Source of the DNA: Flavivirga sp. 57AJ16
GTDB lineage: Bacteria > Bacteroidota > Bacteroidia > Flavobacteriales > Flavobacteriaceae
Assembly (NCBI RefSeq): GCF_028736925.1
Contig: NZ_JAQZAT010000005.1
Span: 1 to 64,000 of the forward strand
Reading direction: 5' to 3'
DNA length: 64,000 bases
The notes under the pieces were generated by a model, which was not told where the DNA came from, ran no database searches, and saw only the letters and a program-made list of their open reading frames with translations. The position numbers and the translations under genes were made by a program. Positions 43,377 through 51,931 of this stretch are shown piece after piece. Within the stretch, counting starts at the first letter, position 1. Every line of letters begins with the position of its first letter.

Positions 43377-44994
43377 TTTTTGTTTTTGAATTAATTTTTG
43401 GTTGTTTGTTTATAAAGTGGTCTACTAATCTAAAAGCCATTGCCGTAAGTGTAAGTGTTGGGTTTACTGCGCTCCCTGTTGGAAAAGTAGCGTTGGAACA
43501 TACATATAGATTATCGGTATGATGTACCTTCATAAATTTATCGGTCACACTGTTTTCTGGACTTGTGCCCATACGGGCAGTTCCTGTAGTATGGTGTCCG
43601 CCTGGTTTGTCTATACGAGAGGATGTTATTTCCAATCCCATTTTTTCAATAATCTGTTCCAATAATTTTAAGCGATCATTGGCATTTTTCATTTCTTGTT
43701 CTGTTCTACTAAAATGCACTGTTGTTTGTGGTAAACCAAAACGATCCTTTCCTGGTTTTGCTTCTAATCTATTATTGAACTTTCCTTTTTCTTCTAAAAA
43801 AGCCTGAATATTAACAGTCATCTCACCATATACCATGGCATCGATTTCTTCCCTGGTCTTTCCATCAATCATTAATTGAGCAATATCTACATTGGGTGTT
43901 GTACGGTTTTTAAACATAAAAATCTTCCCTTTTTTTTGATGTTCTTTAGTGTTGTAGCTATGCGACATTAGCGTTGGAAAATCATACTCTTGGAACCATC
44001 CATTGGGGTTTGACGGTGCTTTACCAACGACATTTAACATGGAGTGTGATACCACAAAACGTCCAACTAAATCATAATCGTTACCTATGCCGTCTTTCCA
44101 GAATTCATTTTTAGAGGCTCTTAATAATTTAGGAACGTTGTAAGCCCCTGAAGCTAAAATGACAGTGTTACCTATAACCGTATGTTGTTTGCCACTTAAA
44201 TTATCTGTGTATGTTACAGATTCTATTTTAGATTTACTTGAAGTGTTTACTTGGTGTACTGGCGCGTTTATCCGAATTTCAAAATTAATGAACCGGGAGT
44301 CATTTTTTAAATCATCTAATACATATTGCGCATTGAATCGGCCTCCAATAGGGCAGTATTTACAGGTTCCTGTTGTCATACATTTTCGGTAACGAGCAAT
44401 CGGCATTTTGCCAGATTTTATTTTTTTTGTGACACCAGGGTTTATATCGCCATCTTGATATACAACATCTAATTGTTCCCAGGCCTTGATCATTTCGCCA
44501 TCTGCTGCAGTCCACTCGAAAGGTAGTGCTGGGTATGGTTTTGATCTAGGTACCCAGTTGGCACGGTCATCACCACAAACCGATAAAAATGACTCTGCGT
44601 CATTATAATATGTTTCTAAGTCTTCATAATTAATAGGCCAATCTGCACCTTCTCCCGTATTGGTAAAAAGGTTAAAGTCTTCTGGTCTAAAACGTAAGGA
44701 CCAAGCTCCCCAGTGCATGGTAGAACCTCCGTACGCTTTTACACGAACACCATCGGTTTGATAGTCGATATTTCCCGTTGAATCGGCTTCAAATTTTTGA
44801 TCGTATGTAAATGTATATGGTCTTTCCCCTCGGGTAATGTAATCCCACCAAAAACGTCTGTCTTTTGCTATAATTTCTGGCCCGGCTTCTAAAATTAAGA
44901 TAGCAGTATCATGTTTATGTTCTAATAACCCTTTAGCAAGAGTTGCCGCTGCAACTCCTCCTCCAACTATAACATAGTCAAATTGATTTTTCAT
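43315..44994 (-). CDS. GMC-family FAD oxidoreductase with a Cys cluster motif
   Basis: 559 residues. N-terminal FAD-binding GGGVAAATLA (11-20) and E36; GMC motif STMHWGAWSLR; C-terminal catalytic segment GGHHTTGTARMG and NPTLTLTAMAFRLVDHF. CMTTGTCKYC gives C205-x5-C211-x2-C214, at about the same place as the 3Fe-4S ligands of FAD-dependent glucose dehydrogenase catalytic subunits. It starts within the ATGA overlap of the small upstream gene and ends overlapping the ferritin-like gene. The substrate (alcohol, sugar or polyol, or an intermediate of this pathway) is unknown. No Tat or Sec signal. Confidence 0.82.
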   Translation of the reverse strand: MKNQFDYVIVGGGVAAATLAKGLLEHKHDTAILILEAGPEIIAKDRRFWWDYITRGERPYTFTYDQKFEADSTGNIDYQTDGVRVKAYGGSTMHWGAWSLRFRPEDFNLFTNTGEGADWPINYEDLETYYNDAESFLSVCGDDRANWVPRSKPYPALPFEWTAADGEMIKAWEQLDVVYQDGDINPGVTKKIKSGKMPIARYRKCMTTGTCKYCPIGGRFNAQYVLDDLKNDSRFINFEIRINAPVHQVNTSSKSKIESVTYTDNLSGKQHTVIGNTVILASGAYNVPKLLRASKNEFWKDGIGNDYDLVGRFVVSHSMLNVVGKAPSNPNGWFQEYDFPTLMSHSYNTKEHQKKGKIFMFKNRTTPNVDIAQLMIDGKTREEIDAMVYGEMTVNIQAFLEEKGKFNNRLEAKPGKDRFGLPQTTVHFSRTEQEMKNANDRLKLLEQIIEKMGLEITSSRIDKPGGHHTTGTARMGTSPENSVTDKFMKVHHTDNLYVCSNATFPTGSAVNPTLTLTAMAFRLVDHFINKQPKINSKTKNVNKRDTIQKFLSGESHKIK

Positions 44995-45530
44995 TCCTGG
45001 TCGTTTTTTAAATTAGTAGTATCTGGATCATAAGCACGTACTTTTGGAATACGATTGTAACGGGTTCCTCCCAAAAAACCATGATAATTCTTAGCTTGTT
45101 CTCCTCCGTACTTAGTACCCCAACTTTTAAACCCTCCAGCTGTGACTTGCATTCGGATAAACTCGTTAACAACATATATTTTACAATGTGCTAATCGAGT
45201 AGTTGGTGGCGCACTGTTATCTACACCGCTCTCAAAAAACAACTTTTTAAAAGCCTCTTCTTTACCATACAAGTCATATAATTCATTTAAAACATAAATA
45301 GCGTTAACATATTCACCTGAATAATTCGGGGCGTTTTCGGTTTTTGCTTTTATCATTTCGTACCAGGAACTTCTTTGGTTATTGGAATCGTAAATAGTGT
45401 TAGACCAATTTTTGCCAATAGCTTCAAAAATATCCCATAAAGCTTCTTTGTTTTGATATGTAAGATGTTGTCCTTCTGCAAAAATTAAACCAGCAGAAAG
45501 ATTCTCATTACAAACAGGACCTCCTATCAT
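44991..45530 (-). CDS. Small protein preceding the GMC oxidoreductase
   Basis: 179 residues, no signal. The 4-base ATGA overlap with the GMC gene implies coupled translation and probably a protein complex, as for the small subunits of GMC dehydrogenases. Its C-terminus (FKSWGTKYGGEQAKNYHGFL) recalls the end of gluconate 2-dehydrogenase subunit 3-type proteins, but the match is weak and there is no Tat leader. The N-terminal two-thirds is helical. Function inferred only from context. Confidence 0.6.
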   Translation of the reverse strand: MIGGPVCNENLSAGLIFAEGQHLTYQNKEALWDIFEAIGKNWSNTIYDSNNQRSSWYEMIKAKTENAPNYSGEYVNAIYVLNELYDLYGKEEAFKKLFFESGVDNSAPPTTRLAHCKIYVVNEFIRMQVTAGGFKSWGTKYGGEQAKNYHGFLGGTRYNRIPKVRAYDPDTTNLKNDQE

Positions 45531-45573
45531 AATGTGTATTATTTGGGTTATTGATTATGTTTTTTAGATGTGA

Positions 45574-47181
45574 TTAGCGAAATAATTCACGTTCCTTTAA
45601 GTGTTGGGTGCCTTCTTTAAAGTAGATATCTGTCCAAGAGTTATCTGTTGCCAAATAATCGCTAAAATAGACTTCGTCCAATCCTTTATTGGCCATTTGG
45701 TCACGAAATTCATAATGGTTAAAAAGACGAATGAATTCTGTAATATAAATATCTACAACAGCGGTATTGCCGCGAATAACAATCATGTTTTCATCATTAT
45801 TTTGCGTAGAAGCTTTAGAAAAGTTAGCCGATCCGGTAATAAGTATGGGGTCATCTGTTAAGGGGTCTATAAAAAGGTATTTTGTATGCAAATACTTAAC
45901 ATGATCATTTAAGCCGGTAAGGTGTTCGGCTTCCCAATTTTTTAAGCCTTCTTCTTTTATCTCTAGTTGATGGAGTATGGCACCTAAAGCAATTCTGTTG
46001 TTTGGTGTATCTTTAAAGTCATTAAATGTATTTCCTTCATGCTCTAATAAAATGTACCGAAGTGAATGGTCTTCTTTGCTCATGATATCCGCAAATTCTT
46101 GATTGACTCCAAAAGCAGCGGTAAATCCAATGGATTGTTTTGCGGTTTCAATTTGTTTTCCATACCAATCCAGAATACTTAAATCTGGCCTAGGGCTAAA
46201 AATAGGCGTAATTCCCTTTTGTAGGTTTCCATTAGGAGTTGGGGTGTGATTTTCGTTTAAAAGACGTATATCTTTCATTTGAGGGTCCCTGGAAAGTCGT
46301 GTCCAATATTCAAAATATGCTTGAGCAATAGCTTCATCTCTTACAATATGTCCAACATTAGATTGTCCAAAAATGCCCCCTTTTGTAAAATTGGTAGAGC
46401 CCATCCATACTTCTATAGGTTTTCCTTTATGGAGCAGCACGATATATTTATTGTGCTTTATAGATGAATTTGCTGTTCTGGGAATCATTAATTTTTCTAC
46501 ACCGGGTACATTGGTTATGGCTTTATCTGTATTTTTCCAAGGACCAACTTTTGACCTGTCGTATATAATTTTCACATCAGCACCTCTTTTGGAAGCATCA
46601 TATAAAGCTTGAATGACCGGTACATGGTCAAATTCATAAGCAGCAACACGCAAAGCATAATCCTTTCCTTTAGCTTCACTAATAAAAGCCAACATGGCTT
46701 CTTCTAAACCTCGAGATAGCCATTTGTAAGCTTCATTATTAGGAACTTTGTCCGGACTTTTATTGTCGAACTTTCTAACATAAGCTTGTCCAACAGTACC
46801 ACGATTAAAAAAGACACCATGTGTCCCTGAATTTGGATTTTCAGTAGTAATATTTACTTTAATTTCATGACCATTTTTTCTGTTTTCAGGAGTACCATAA
46901 ACTGGTGTTGCAGAATATTCGTAATTGGTATTTGGTTCTGCCGTATAATCACTCCAAAGAAAGGCTTGAATTATGGATGTATCATTTTTATAGCCATTTT
47001 CTTTAAATTCCTTAAACCCTTTTAGGTTGGTCGCTTTTCCAGTTTTGATTTCTTTACGTTTAAGCAAAAAACCCAATAATTCTTTTCTTGCAGTTTCATT
47101 TACATCTAAGCAAAGTACCACTACATGGGTTCCCGCTATAACATGCAATGAAACTCCATTTACTTGATTTCTTAATCTCAT
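45574..47181 (-). CDS. Phospholipase D-like protein with two HKD motifs
   Basis: 535 residues, no signal peptide. HKD motif 1: H243-x-K245 with GSTNFT (261-266). HKD motif 2: H432-x-K434 (LHTKYLFIDP) with GSANFS. The first lacks the usual Asp after the Lys. PLD-family enzymes cleave phosphodiesters or transfer phosphatidyl groups; others are nucleases or cardiolipin synthases. The N-terminal ~130 residues are an unrecognised beta-containing region. It is the first gene of the minus-strand operon, 43 bases before the next gene, so it may define the substrate. Confidence 0.78.
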   Translation of the reverse strand: MRLRNQVNGVSLHVIAGTHVVVLCLDVNETARKELLGFLLKRKEIKTGKATNLKGFKEFKENGYKNDTSIIQAFLWSDYTAEPNTNYEYSATPVYGTPENRKNGHEIKVNITTENPNSGTHGVFFNRGTVGQAYVRKFDNKSPDKVPNNEAYKWLSRGLEEAMLAFISEAKGKDYALRVAAYEFDHVPVIQALYDASKRGADVKIIYDRSKVGPWKNTDKAITNVPGVEKLMIPRTANSSIKHNKYIVLLHKGKPIEVWMGSTNFTKGGIFGQSNVGHIVRDEAIAQAYFEYWTRLSRDPQMKDIRLLNENHTPTPNGNLQKGITPIFSPRPDLSILDWYGKQIETAKQSIGFTAAFGVNQEFADIMSKEDHSLRYILLEHEGNTFNDFKDTPNNRIALGAILHQLEIKEEGLKNWEAEHLTGLNDHVKYLHTKYLFIDPLTDDPILITGSANFSKASTQNNDENMIVIRGNTAVVDIYITEFIRLFNHYEFRDQMANKGLDEVYFSDYLATDNSWTDIYFKEGTQHLKERELFR

Positions 47182-47615
47182 ATTTTCAATTTAGTAGGTT
47201 AAATATGTCTATGTTAGAGAGATATAATAAATTAATACGCGTTTATAGAAAAAAAGACAGTAATTTCTTTGTCTTATTGAGAGAAGTTTCTTCGCTAATT
47301 TAGATTTATTTTTTATAATAGCAAAAAAAATCCTACATATTTATAGGGTTGATCATTTTTAATTTTTCATTTTGGACTAAATTTTAAAAGAATAAGAAGC
47401 ATACAGTGTTTATAATCATGATGTTATATTTATCATAGCTTATAAACTAAAAGTTATGATGGGCATTAAAATAATTTGCAGATAGATGTAGTCTACAATT
47501 TAAAGCTTTCGAGACGTTGGGACTTTTTATTCAATAGTATTGGTTATAACTTTTATGTTTCTACTTCTAAAATTTTGCATTATCTTTGTACTCCAAACAC
47601 GTTTGGATAGTATAT
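47182..47615. other. Divergent intergenic region between the PLD-like gene and pyrR
   Basis: About 430 bp with promoters expected on both strands. Apart from the pyrR -7 box at 47581 I see no clear promoter for the accessory operon; no inverted repeat suggestive of an operator was found. Confidence 0.4.
47581..47588 (+). promoter_or_regulatory. -7 box of the pyrR operon
   Basis: TATCTTTG at 47581-47588 matches TAnnTTTG. It makes an in-frame ATG or other start at 47586 unlikely and supports the ATG at 47616. Confidence 0.6.
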
Positions 47616-48155
47616 ATGAGTCAAAAAGTTTTACTTAACGCAAAAGAGGTAAACATCATTCTTCATCGATTGGCTTGTCAACTCATTGAAAAACACACCG
47701 ACTTTTCTAATACCGTTTTAATTGGCTTACAGCCGCGCGGTGTATTTTTAGCTGACAGATTAACAAAAATATTAGAAGACCATTACAAGGTTAAAAACAT
47801 TCAATTAGGACATTTGGATATTACATTTTATAGAGATGATTTTCGTAGAGGAGAAAAGACACTTGAAGCTAATACCACTAAAATAAACTTTTTAGTTGAG
47901 GATAAAAACATTGTCTTTATTGATGATGTTTTGCATACTGGACGTAGCATTAGAGCAGCTTTAACAGCCATTCAATCTTTTGGAAGGCCAAACGAAATAG
48001 AACTATTAACGTTAATAGACAGGCGTTTTAGTAGGCATTTACCTATACAACCCGATTATAGAGGTAGGCAAGTGGATGTTATAAATAATGAAAAAGTGAA
48101 AGTAAACTGGAAAGAAAATGATAATGAAGATTCCGTTTATTTAATCGAAAAATAA
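47616..48155 (+). CDS. pyrR: Bifunctional pyr operon regulator / uracil phosphoribosyltransferase
   Basis: 179 residues from ATG 47616 (MSQKVLLNAKEV); a longer frame to 47586 overlaps the -7 box. The PRPP-binding motif VFIDDVLHTGRS lies at about 100-111 and the family motifs GLQPRGVFLADRL and YRDDFRRGE are intact. PyrR in Bacillus binds pyr mRNA attenuators in response to UMP and has weak UPRT activity. Here it heads an operon with pyrB, so a regulatory role is plausible. Confidence 0.9.
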   Translation: MSQKVLLNAKEVNIILHRLACQLIEKHTDFSNTVLIGLQPRGVFLADRLTKILEDHYKVKNIQLGHLDITFYRDDFRRGEKTLEANTTKINFLVEDKNIVFIDDVLHTGRSIRAALTAIQSFGRPNEIELLTLIDRRFSRHLPIQPDYRGRQVDVINNEKVKVNWKENDNEDSVYLIEK

Positions 48156-48162
48156 TAATTTT

Positions 48163-48195
48163 GTTAGAAGTTAGAAGTTAGAAGTTAGAAGTTAG
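48163..48195 (+). repeat. Heptamer repeat (GTTAGAA) in the pyrR-pyrB spacer
   Basis: Just under five copies of GTTAGAA (48163-48195), then a GGTTGGATCGAGTGCAGTCG stretch and a small hairpin GGCAACTTGAAATTGCC near 48238. It recalls the GAAGTTG/GAAGATT heptamers at 25704-26064. Confidence 0.75.
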
Positions 48196-48272
48196 GGGTT
48201 GGATCGAGTGCAGTCGAAAGGATTTTAAAAATAAAAAGGCAACTTGAAATTGCCACTGAATACTAAAAAAAT

Positions 48273-49202
48273 ATGAGCGAATTAAGTGTCAATCACTTAT
48301 TAGGAATAAAATATCTTAAAGAACAAGATATCCAACTTATTTTTGAAACAGCCGATCATTTTAAAGAAGTTATTAATAGACCAATAAAAAAAGTACCCTC
48401 ACTTAGGGATATAACCATTGCAAACCTTTTTTTTGAAAATTCAACCAGAACAAAACTATCATTCGAATTAGCCGAAAAACGACTTTCTGCAGATGTTATT
48501 AATTTTTCATCTGGGCAGTCTTCAGTTAAAAAAGGGGAGACCTTAATCGATACGGTTAATAATATCTTATCTATGAAAGTAGATATGGTTGTTATGAGAC
48601 ACCCAAATCCAGGGGCAGGAGTATTTTTATCAAAACATATTAATGCTAGCATTATAAATGCAGGAGATGGTGCCCATGAACATCCAACACAGGCACTTTT
48701 AGATTCGTATTCCATAAGAGAAAAATTAGGAAGTGTAAAAGGAAAGAAAGTCGTTATAGTGGGAGACATTCTTCATAGCCGTGTAGCACTTTCAAATATA
48801 TTTGCGCTGCAACTTCAAGGCGCGCAAGTTATGGTTTGTGGACCAAAAACCTTACTGCCAAAGTATATTGACAAACTTGGCGTAAAAGTAGAAACAGATT
48901 TACGTAAAGCACTTAATTGGTGCGATGTAGCAAATATGTTACGTGTACAAAATGAACGTATGGATATTAGCTATTTTCCATCAACAAGAGAATACACACA
49001 ACAATTTGGTGTTAATAAAGAATTACTAGATTCATTAGACAAAGAAATAACGATCATGCATCCGGGGCCTATTAATAGAGGTGTCGAGATTACCAGCGAT
49101 GTTGCCGATTCAAAACAATCTATTATCTTAGACCAAGTTCAAAATGGGGTAGCTATAAGAATGGCAGCTATTTATTTACTAGCATCAAAAATAAAACAGT
49201 AG
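48273..49202 (+). CDS. pyrB: Aspartate carbamoyltransferase catalytic subunit
   Basis: 309 residues. The carbamoyl-phosphate motif FFENSTRTKLSFE (STRT 57-60) and aspartate-binding HPTQALLD are intact, as is MHPGPINRGVEI. It makes N-carbamoyl-L-aspartate in pyrimidine synthesis. Sits 117 bases after pyrR and 3 bases before the next gene. No pyrI partner is visible; this fits the small PyrI-less type common in Bacteroidota with PyrR control. Confidence 0.97.
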   Translation: MSELSVNHLLGIKYLKEQDIQLIFETADHFKEVINRPIKKVPSLRDITIANLFFENSTRTKLSFELAEKRLSADVINFSSGQSSVKKGETLIDTVNNILSMKVDMVVMRHPNPGAGVFLSKHINASIINAGDGAHEHPTQALLDSYSIREKLGSVKGKKVVIVGDILHSRVALSNIFALQLQGAQVMVCGPKTLLPKYIDKLGVKVETDLRKALNWCDVANMLRVQNERMDISYFPSTREYTQQFGVNKELLDSLDKEITIMHPGPINRGVEITSDVADSKQSIILDQVQNGVAIRMAAIYLLASKIKQ

Positions 49203-49205
49203 ATT

Positions 49206-49538
49206 ATGATTTTAGATCAAAATGGGAACACCTCTATAATCACACAAGAAAAAGCCACGGTTATAGAATTAGTTAAAAAACTACAGGCTTTATATCCAAA
49301 ATTTAAAAACAATAATATTATAGTTGTCTTAACTGCTTTAAATAAACTGGGATTACAAGATATTATTGAGTTTCTTGAAATATCAAATACCCATCGTGCC
49401 TCAAAACAATCCTTTGTTGTTGTCTCAGATAACATTAGTTCAGAAAATATTCCAGACGAAATTGTAGTCGTACCAACTATTCAAGAGGCTTATGATATTA
49501 TTGAGATGGAAGAAATAGAGCGCGATTTAGAGTTTTAA
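49206..49538 (+). CDS. Conserved small protein between pyrB and DUF3291
   Basis: 110 residues. Starts 3 bases after pyrB; alternating hydrophobic strand-helix pattern (NNIIVVLTALNKLGLQDIIEFLEISNTH, SFVVVSDNISSENIPDEIVVV) resembles a STAS-like alpha/beta domain, but no signature is certain. The tight packing in the pyrB-rnz operon suggests a linked role, possibly regulation of RNase Z or of pyrimidine synthesis; that is inference. Confidence 0.7.
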   Translation: MILDQNGNTSIITQEKATVIELVKKLQALYPKFKNNNIIVVLTALNKLGLQDIIEFLEISNTHRASKQSFVVVSDNISSENIPDEIVVVPTIQEAYDIIEMEEIERDLEF

Positions 49539-49539
49539 T

Positions 49540-50010
49540 ATGAAGGAATTACATCTTGCACAGATAAATATTGCAAAAAGATTAGCTCCAATGGAGGATC
49601 CCATCATGAAAGATTTTGTAGACAACTTAGATAGAATTAATGCTTTAGCAGATGAAAGTGAAGGCTTCGTGTGGCGTTTAAAAGATGAAGATAAAGACCT
49701 AGCAGCCCAAGTATTCCAGGATGATACGTTACTTATTAATATGTCTGTATGGGAAAATTTGGAAACATTGTTTAATTATACCTATAAATCGGACCATATT
49801 GAAGTTTTTAAACGCAAAAAGGAATGGTTTAGTAAAATGAAGATGGTCCATATGGCATTTTGGTACGTTCCAAAAGGGTATGAGCCAACATTTCAAGGTG
49901 CTAAAAAGAGATTAGATTATATAAATAAACATGGAGATACCCCTTATGCTTTTGGCTTTAAAAGTAAATTCACAGCAATGGACTCATTAAATTACAAACC
50001 TCTTTTGTAA
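49540..50010 (+). CDS. DUF3291 protein
   Basis: 156 residues. MKELHLAQINIAKRLAPMED, then GFVWRLKD, NMSVWENLETLFNYTYKSDH and a WYVPKG segment match the DUF3291 family (dimeric alpha+beta barrel, similar to monooxygenase-like ABM folds). It starts 1 base after the preceding gene's stop. Function unproven in the family. Confidence 0.78.
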   Translation: MKELHLAQINIAKRLAPMEDPIMKDFVDNLDRINALADESEGFVWRLKDEDKDLAAQVFQDDTLLINMSVWENLETLFNYTYKSDHIEVFKRKKEWFSKMKMVHMAFWYVPKGYEPTFQGAKKRLDYINKHGDTPYAFGFKSKFTAMDSLNYKPLL

Positions 50011-50013
50011 TAT

Positions 50014-50919
50014 ATGAAGCTCAAGATTTTAGGCTGCTATAGTGCGACCCCAAGAACACTAAACAATACGACATCTCAAGTATTAGAGATTAATGGGCAT
50101 ATGTTTTTAATTGATTGCGGAGAAGGTACACAGGTACAACTTCGCAAACATAAAATAAAGTTTAATCGTATTAAGCATATATTTATCTCTCATTTACATG
50201 GTGATCATTTTTTTGGATTGGTTGGCCTAATATCAACTTTTAGATTGCTTACCAGGGAAACGGATTTACATATTTATGGACCTAAAGGCATTAAAGAAGT
50301 TGTGACGCTACAAATGAAATTAGCAGATTCCTGGACTAATTATAACCTTATATTTCATGAATTAACTTCAGACAAATCCGAATTGATTTTTGAAGATGAC
50401 AAGGTGCAAGTACATACCGTTCCATTAAATCATCGAGTTTATACGAATGGGTATTTGTTTAAAGAAAAAGAAGGCGACCGAAAGTTGGATATTAAGGCGG
50501 TTGAGGCTGCTAACATTAATGTTGCTTATTACCGAAAACTAACACAGGGTTTTGATGTTATAAATGAAAGTGGTAAGACTATAAAAAATAAATCGGTCAC
50601 TAAATCTGGCTCAAAACCAAAAAGCTATGCATTTTGTAGTGATACGATGTATAAAGAAGATATTGTATCCATTATTAAAAATGTAGAGGTGCTATATCAT
50701 GAATCCACTTTTTTGGAAAAACATGCCCATTTAGGCCTTAAAACTAAACATTCTACTGCAAAAGAAGCCGCTAGAATAGCAAAGTTGGCAAATGTAGGCA
50801 CATTGTTGCTTGGGCATTATTCAACGCGATACGATAACTTAAATGCTTTTAAAGAAGAAGCGCAAGAAGTTTTTGATAATGTAGAATTATGTGAAGATGG
50901 AAAAACTTTTGAGTTTTGA
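50014..50919 (+). CDS. rnz: Ribonuclease Z
   Basis: 301 residues. Metallo-beta-lactamase fold with the HxHxDH motif H60-L-H-G-D-H65 (SHLHGDHFFG) and later zinc ligands; YSATPRTLNNTTSQVL and LIDCGEGTQVQL are typical of the long RNase Z form with an exosite insert near 150-200. It trims tRNA 3' trailers. Four-base gap to the DUF3291 gene; end of the operon. Confidence 0.95.
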   Translation: MKLKILGCYSATPRTLNNTTSQVLEINGHMFLIDCGEGTQVQLRKHKIKFNRIKHIFISHLHGDHFFGLVGLISTFRLLTRETDLHIYGPKGIKEVVTLQMKLADSWTNYNLIFHELTSDKSELIFEDDKVQVHTVPLNHRVYTNGYLFKEKEGDRKLDIKAVEAANINVAYYRKLTQGFDVINESGKTIKNKSVTKSGSKPKSYAFCSDTMYKEDIVSIIKNVEVLYHESTFLEKHAHLGLKTKHSTAKEAARIAKLANVGTLLLGHYSTRYDNLNAFKEEAQEVFDNVELCEDGKTFEF

Positions 50920-50924
50920 TCATT

Positions 50925-50975
50925 CTATAGCCTCGTTCAAAGATATACAAGGATATATTTTACTTCTTGAAAATC
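50925..50975 (-). pseudogene. Decayed C-terminal copy of the gene at 51088-51537
   Basis: On the minus strand, about 50 bases translate to FSRSKIYPCISLNEAIE-stop, which aligns with FSKSKINPCTSLNEAIE of the intact gene just upstream (51088-51537). The homology stops there and the frame terminates at once. It is a remnant of a tandem duplicate. Confidence 0.55.
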
Positions 50976-51087
50976 TTATAAACATCTCTTTAGGTCGTAT
51001 TTTAGTCTTAAACTAATCTAAACCCCATACTAGCATATAATGCTGCGATTAAAAAATATAAAAAATAAGTTCTAGTATAGAATTATA

Positions 51088-51537
51088 TTAAGATGATTCT
51101 TTTTTGGGTTTTAATTTATTTCGTCCAAGGTTTACTTCTTTCAATTTCAGAATCCATTCTATAGCTTCATTTAAAGATGTACAAGGGTTGATTTTACTTT
51201 TGGAAAAGTGTTTTTCTAAACTAGCATTCATATACATCATATCGTTGTAACATACAATGGCACTCCTCATAATTATATTATACTGTTCGATTTTTATCCA
51301 ATTTTGTGGGTCATTTGAATAAGAATTGACCCTATTGGATATATAATCCAATTTAACGCCTTTACCATAAAACTCTATAATTTTATGGAACAGTATTTCA
51401 ATCTTGGGCCAATCAAAGTGCACACCGGTATGTAACTCTGCGATTAAAATCTTTTCACAGAAATAAAAATTTCCAAATGATGTTTCTAGTTTATAATGAT
51501 TTAGGGTTTTACTGTAGGTAGAATTTTCAAATTTCAT
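51088..51537 (-). CDS. Conserved hypothetical (SpoIIAA/STAS-like appearance)
   Basis: 149 residues, no signal peptide. Alternating strand/helix with HFDWPKIEILFHKIIEFYG and a C-terminal helix (SLNEAIEWILKLKEV). The fold impression is STAS-like; no confident family. It is flanked by a decayed C-terminal copy (50925-50975) and a copied start region (51838-51862), so the family was tandemly duplicated. Function unknown. Confidence 0.6.
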   Translation of the reverse strand: MKFENSTYSKTLNHYKLETSFGNFYFCEKILIAELHTGVHFDWPKIEILFHKIIEFYGKGVKLDYISNRVNSYSNDPQNWIKIEQYNIIMRSAIVCYNDMMYMNASLEKHFSKSKINPCTSLNEAIEWILKLKEVNLGRNKLKPKKESS

Positions 51538-51931
51538 AAAAAGGTATTTTAGGGCACTACTAATTTACAATGTTTCATAAAACTTTAATGGTAAAGCAAG
51601 CATTATTTTTTACTATTTTGTAATCTGCGGAAGAGCGTTTAAGCAACAATAGAAAGTGATACAAAAAAGGGCGTTGCTTTTAATAAAGTATTTGAAAGCC
51701 CAATGAAATTGTCGATGCTTTGTTTGATCATTATTCAATATATTCTAGTGTTTTAAAAGATTTACAGAAATGTTTAGAAAAGTAAAAAGACTAATTTTAA
51801 AGTAATTTTTTTTGAAATTACGGGATTGTAGCACCTAGAATCTTCAAATTTCATAAATTGGTATTTTATTTAAAATCATTACTTTTTTTGCTTTAATTAA
51901 AAGAAAGTTATTACGAAATAATATATGCCCT
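51538..51931. other. Gap with degenerate gene fragments
   Basis: 394 bp. Contains a plus-strand remnant (51643-51789) and a copy of the upstream neighbour's start (51838-51862; on the minus strand MKFEDSRCYNP). I see no intact gene. Confidence 0.5.
51643..51789 (+). pseudogene. Frameshifted 3' gene remnant
   Basis: Frame 1 reads ATIESDTKKGVAFNKVFES, then a one-base shift near 51697 restores PNEIVDALFDHYSIYSSVL and KDLQKCLEK-stop (51789). The continuity of protein-like sequence across the shift suggests a broken gene, truncated on the left by an in-frame stop at 51640. Family unknown. Confidence 0.3.
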
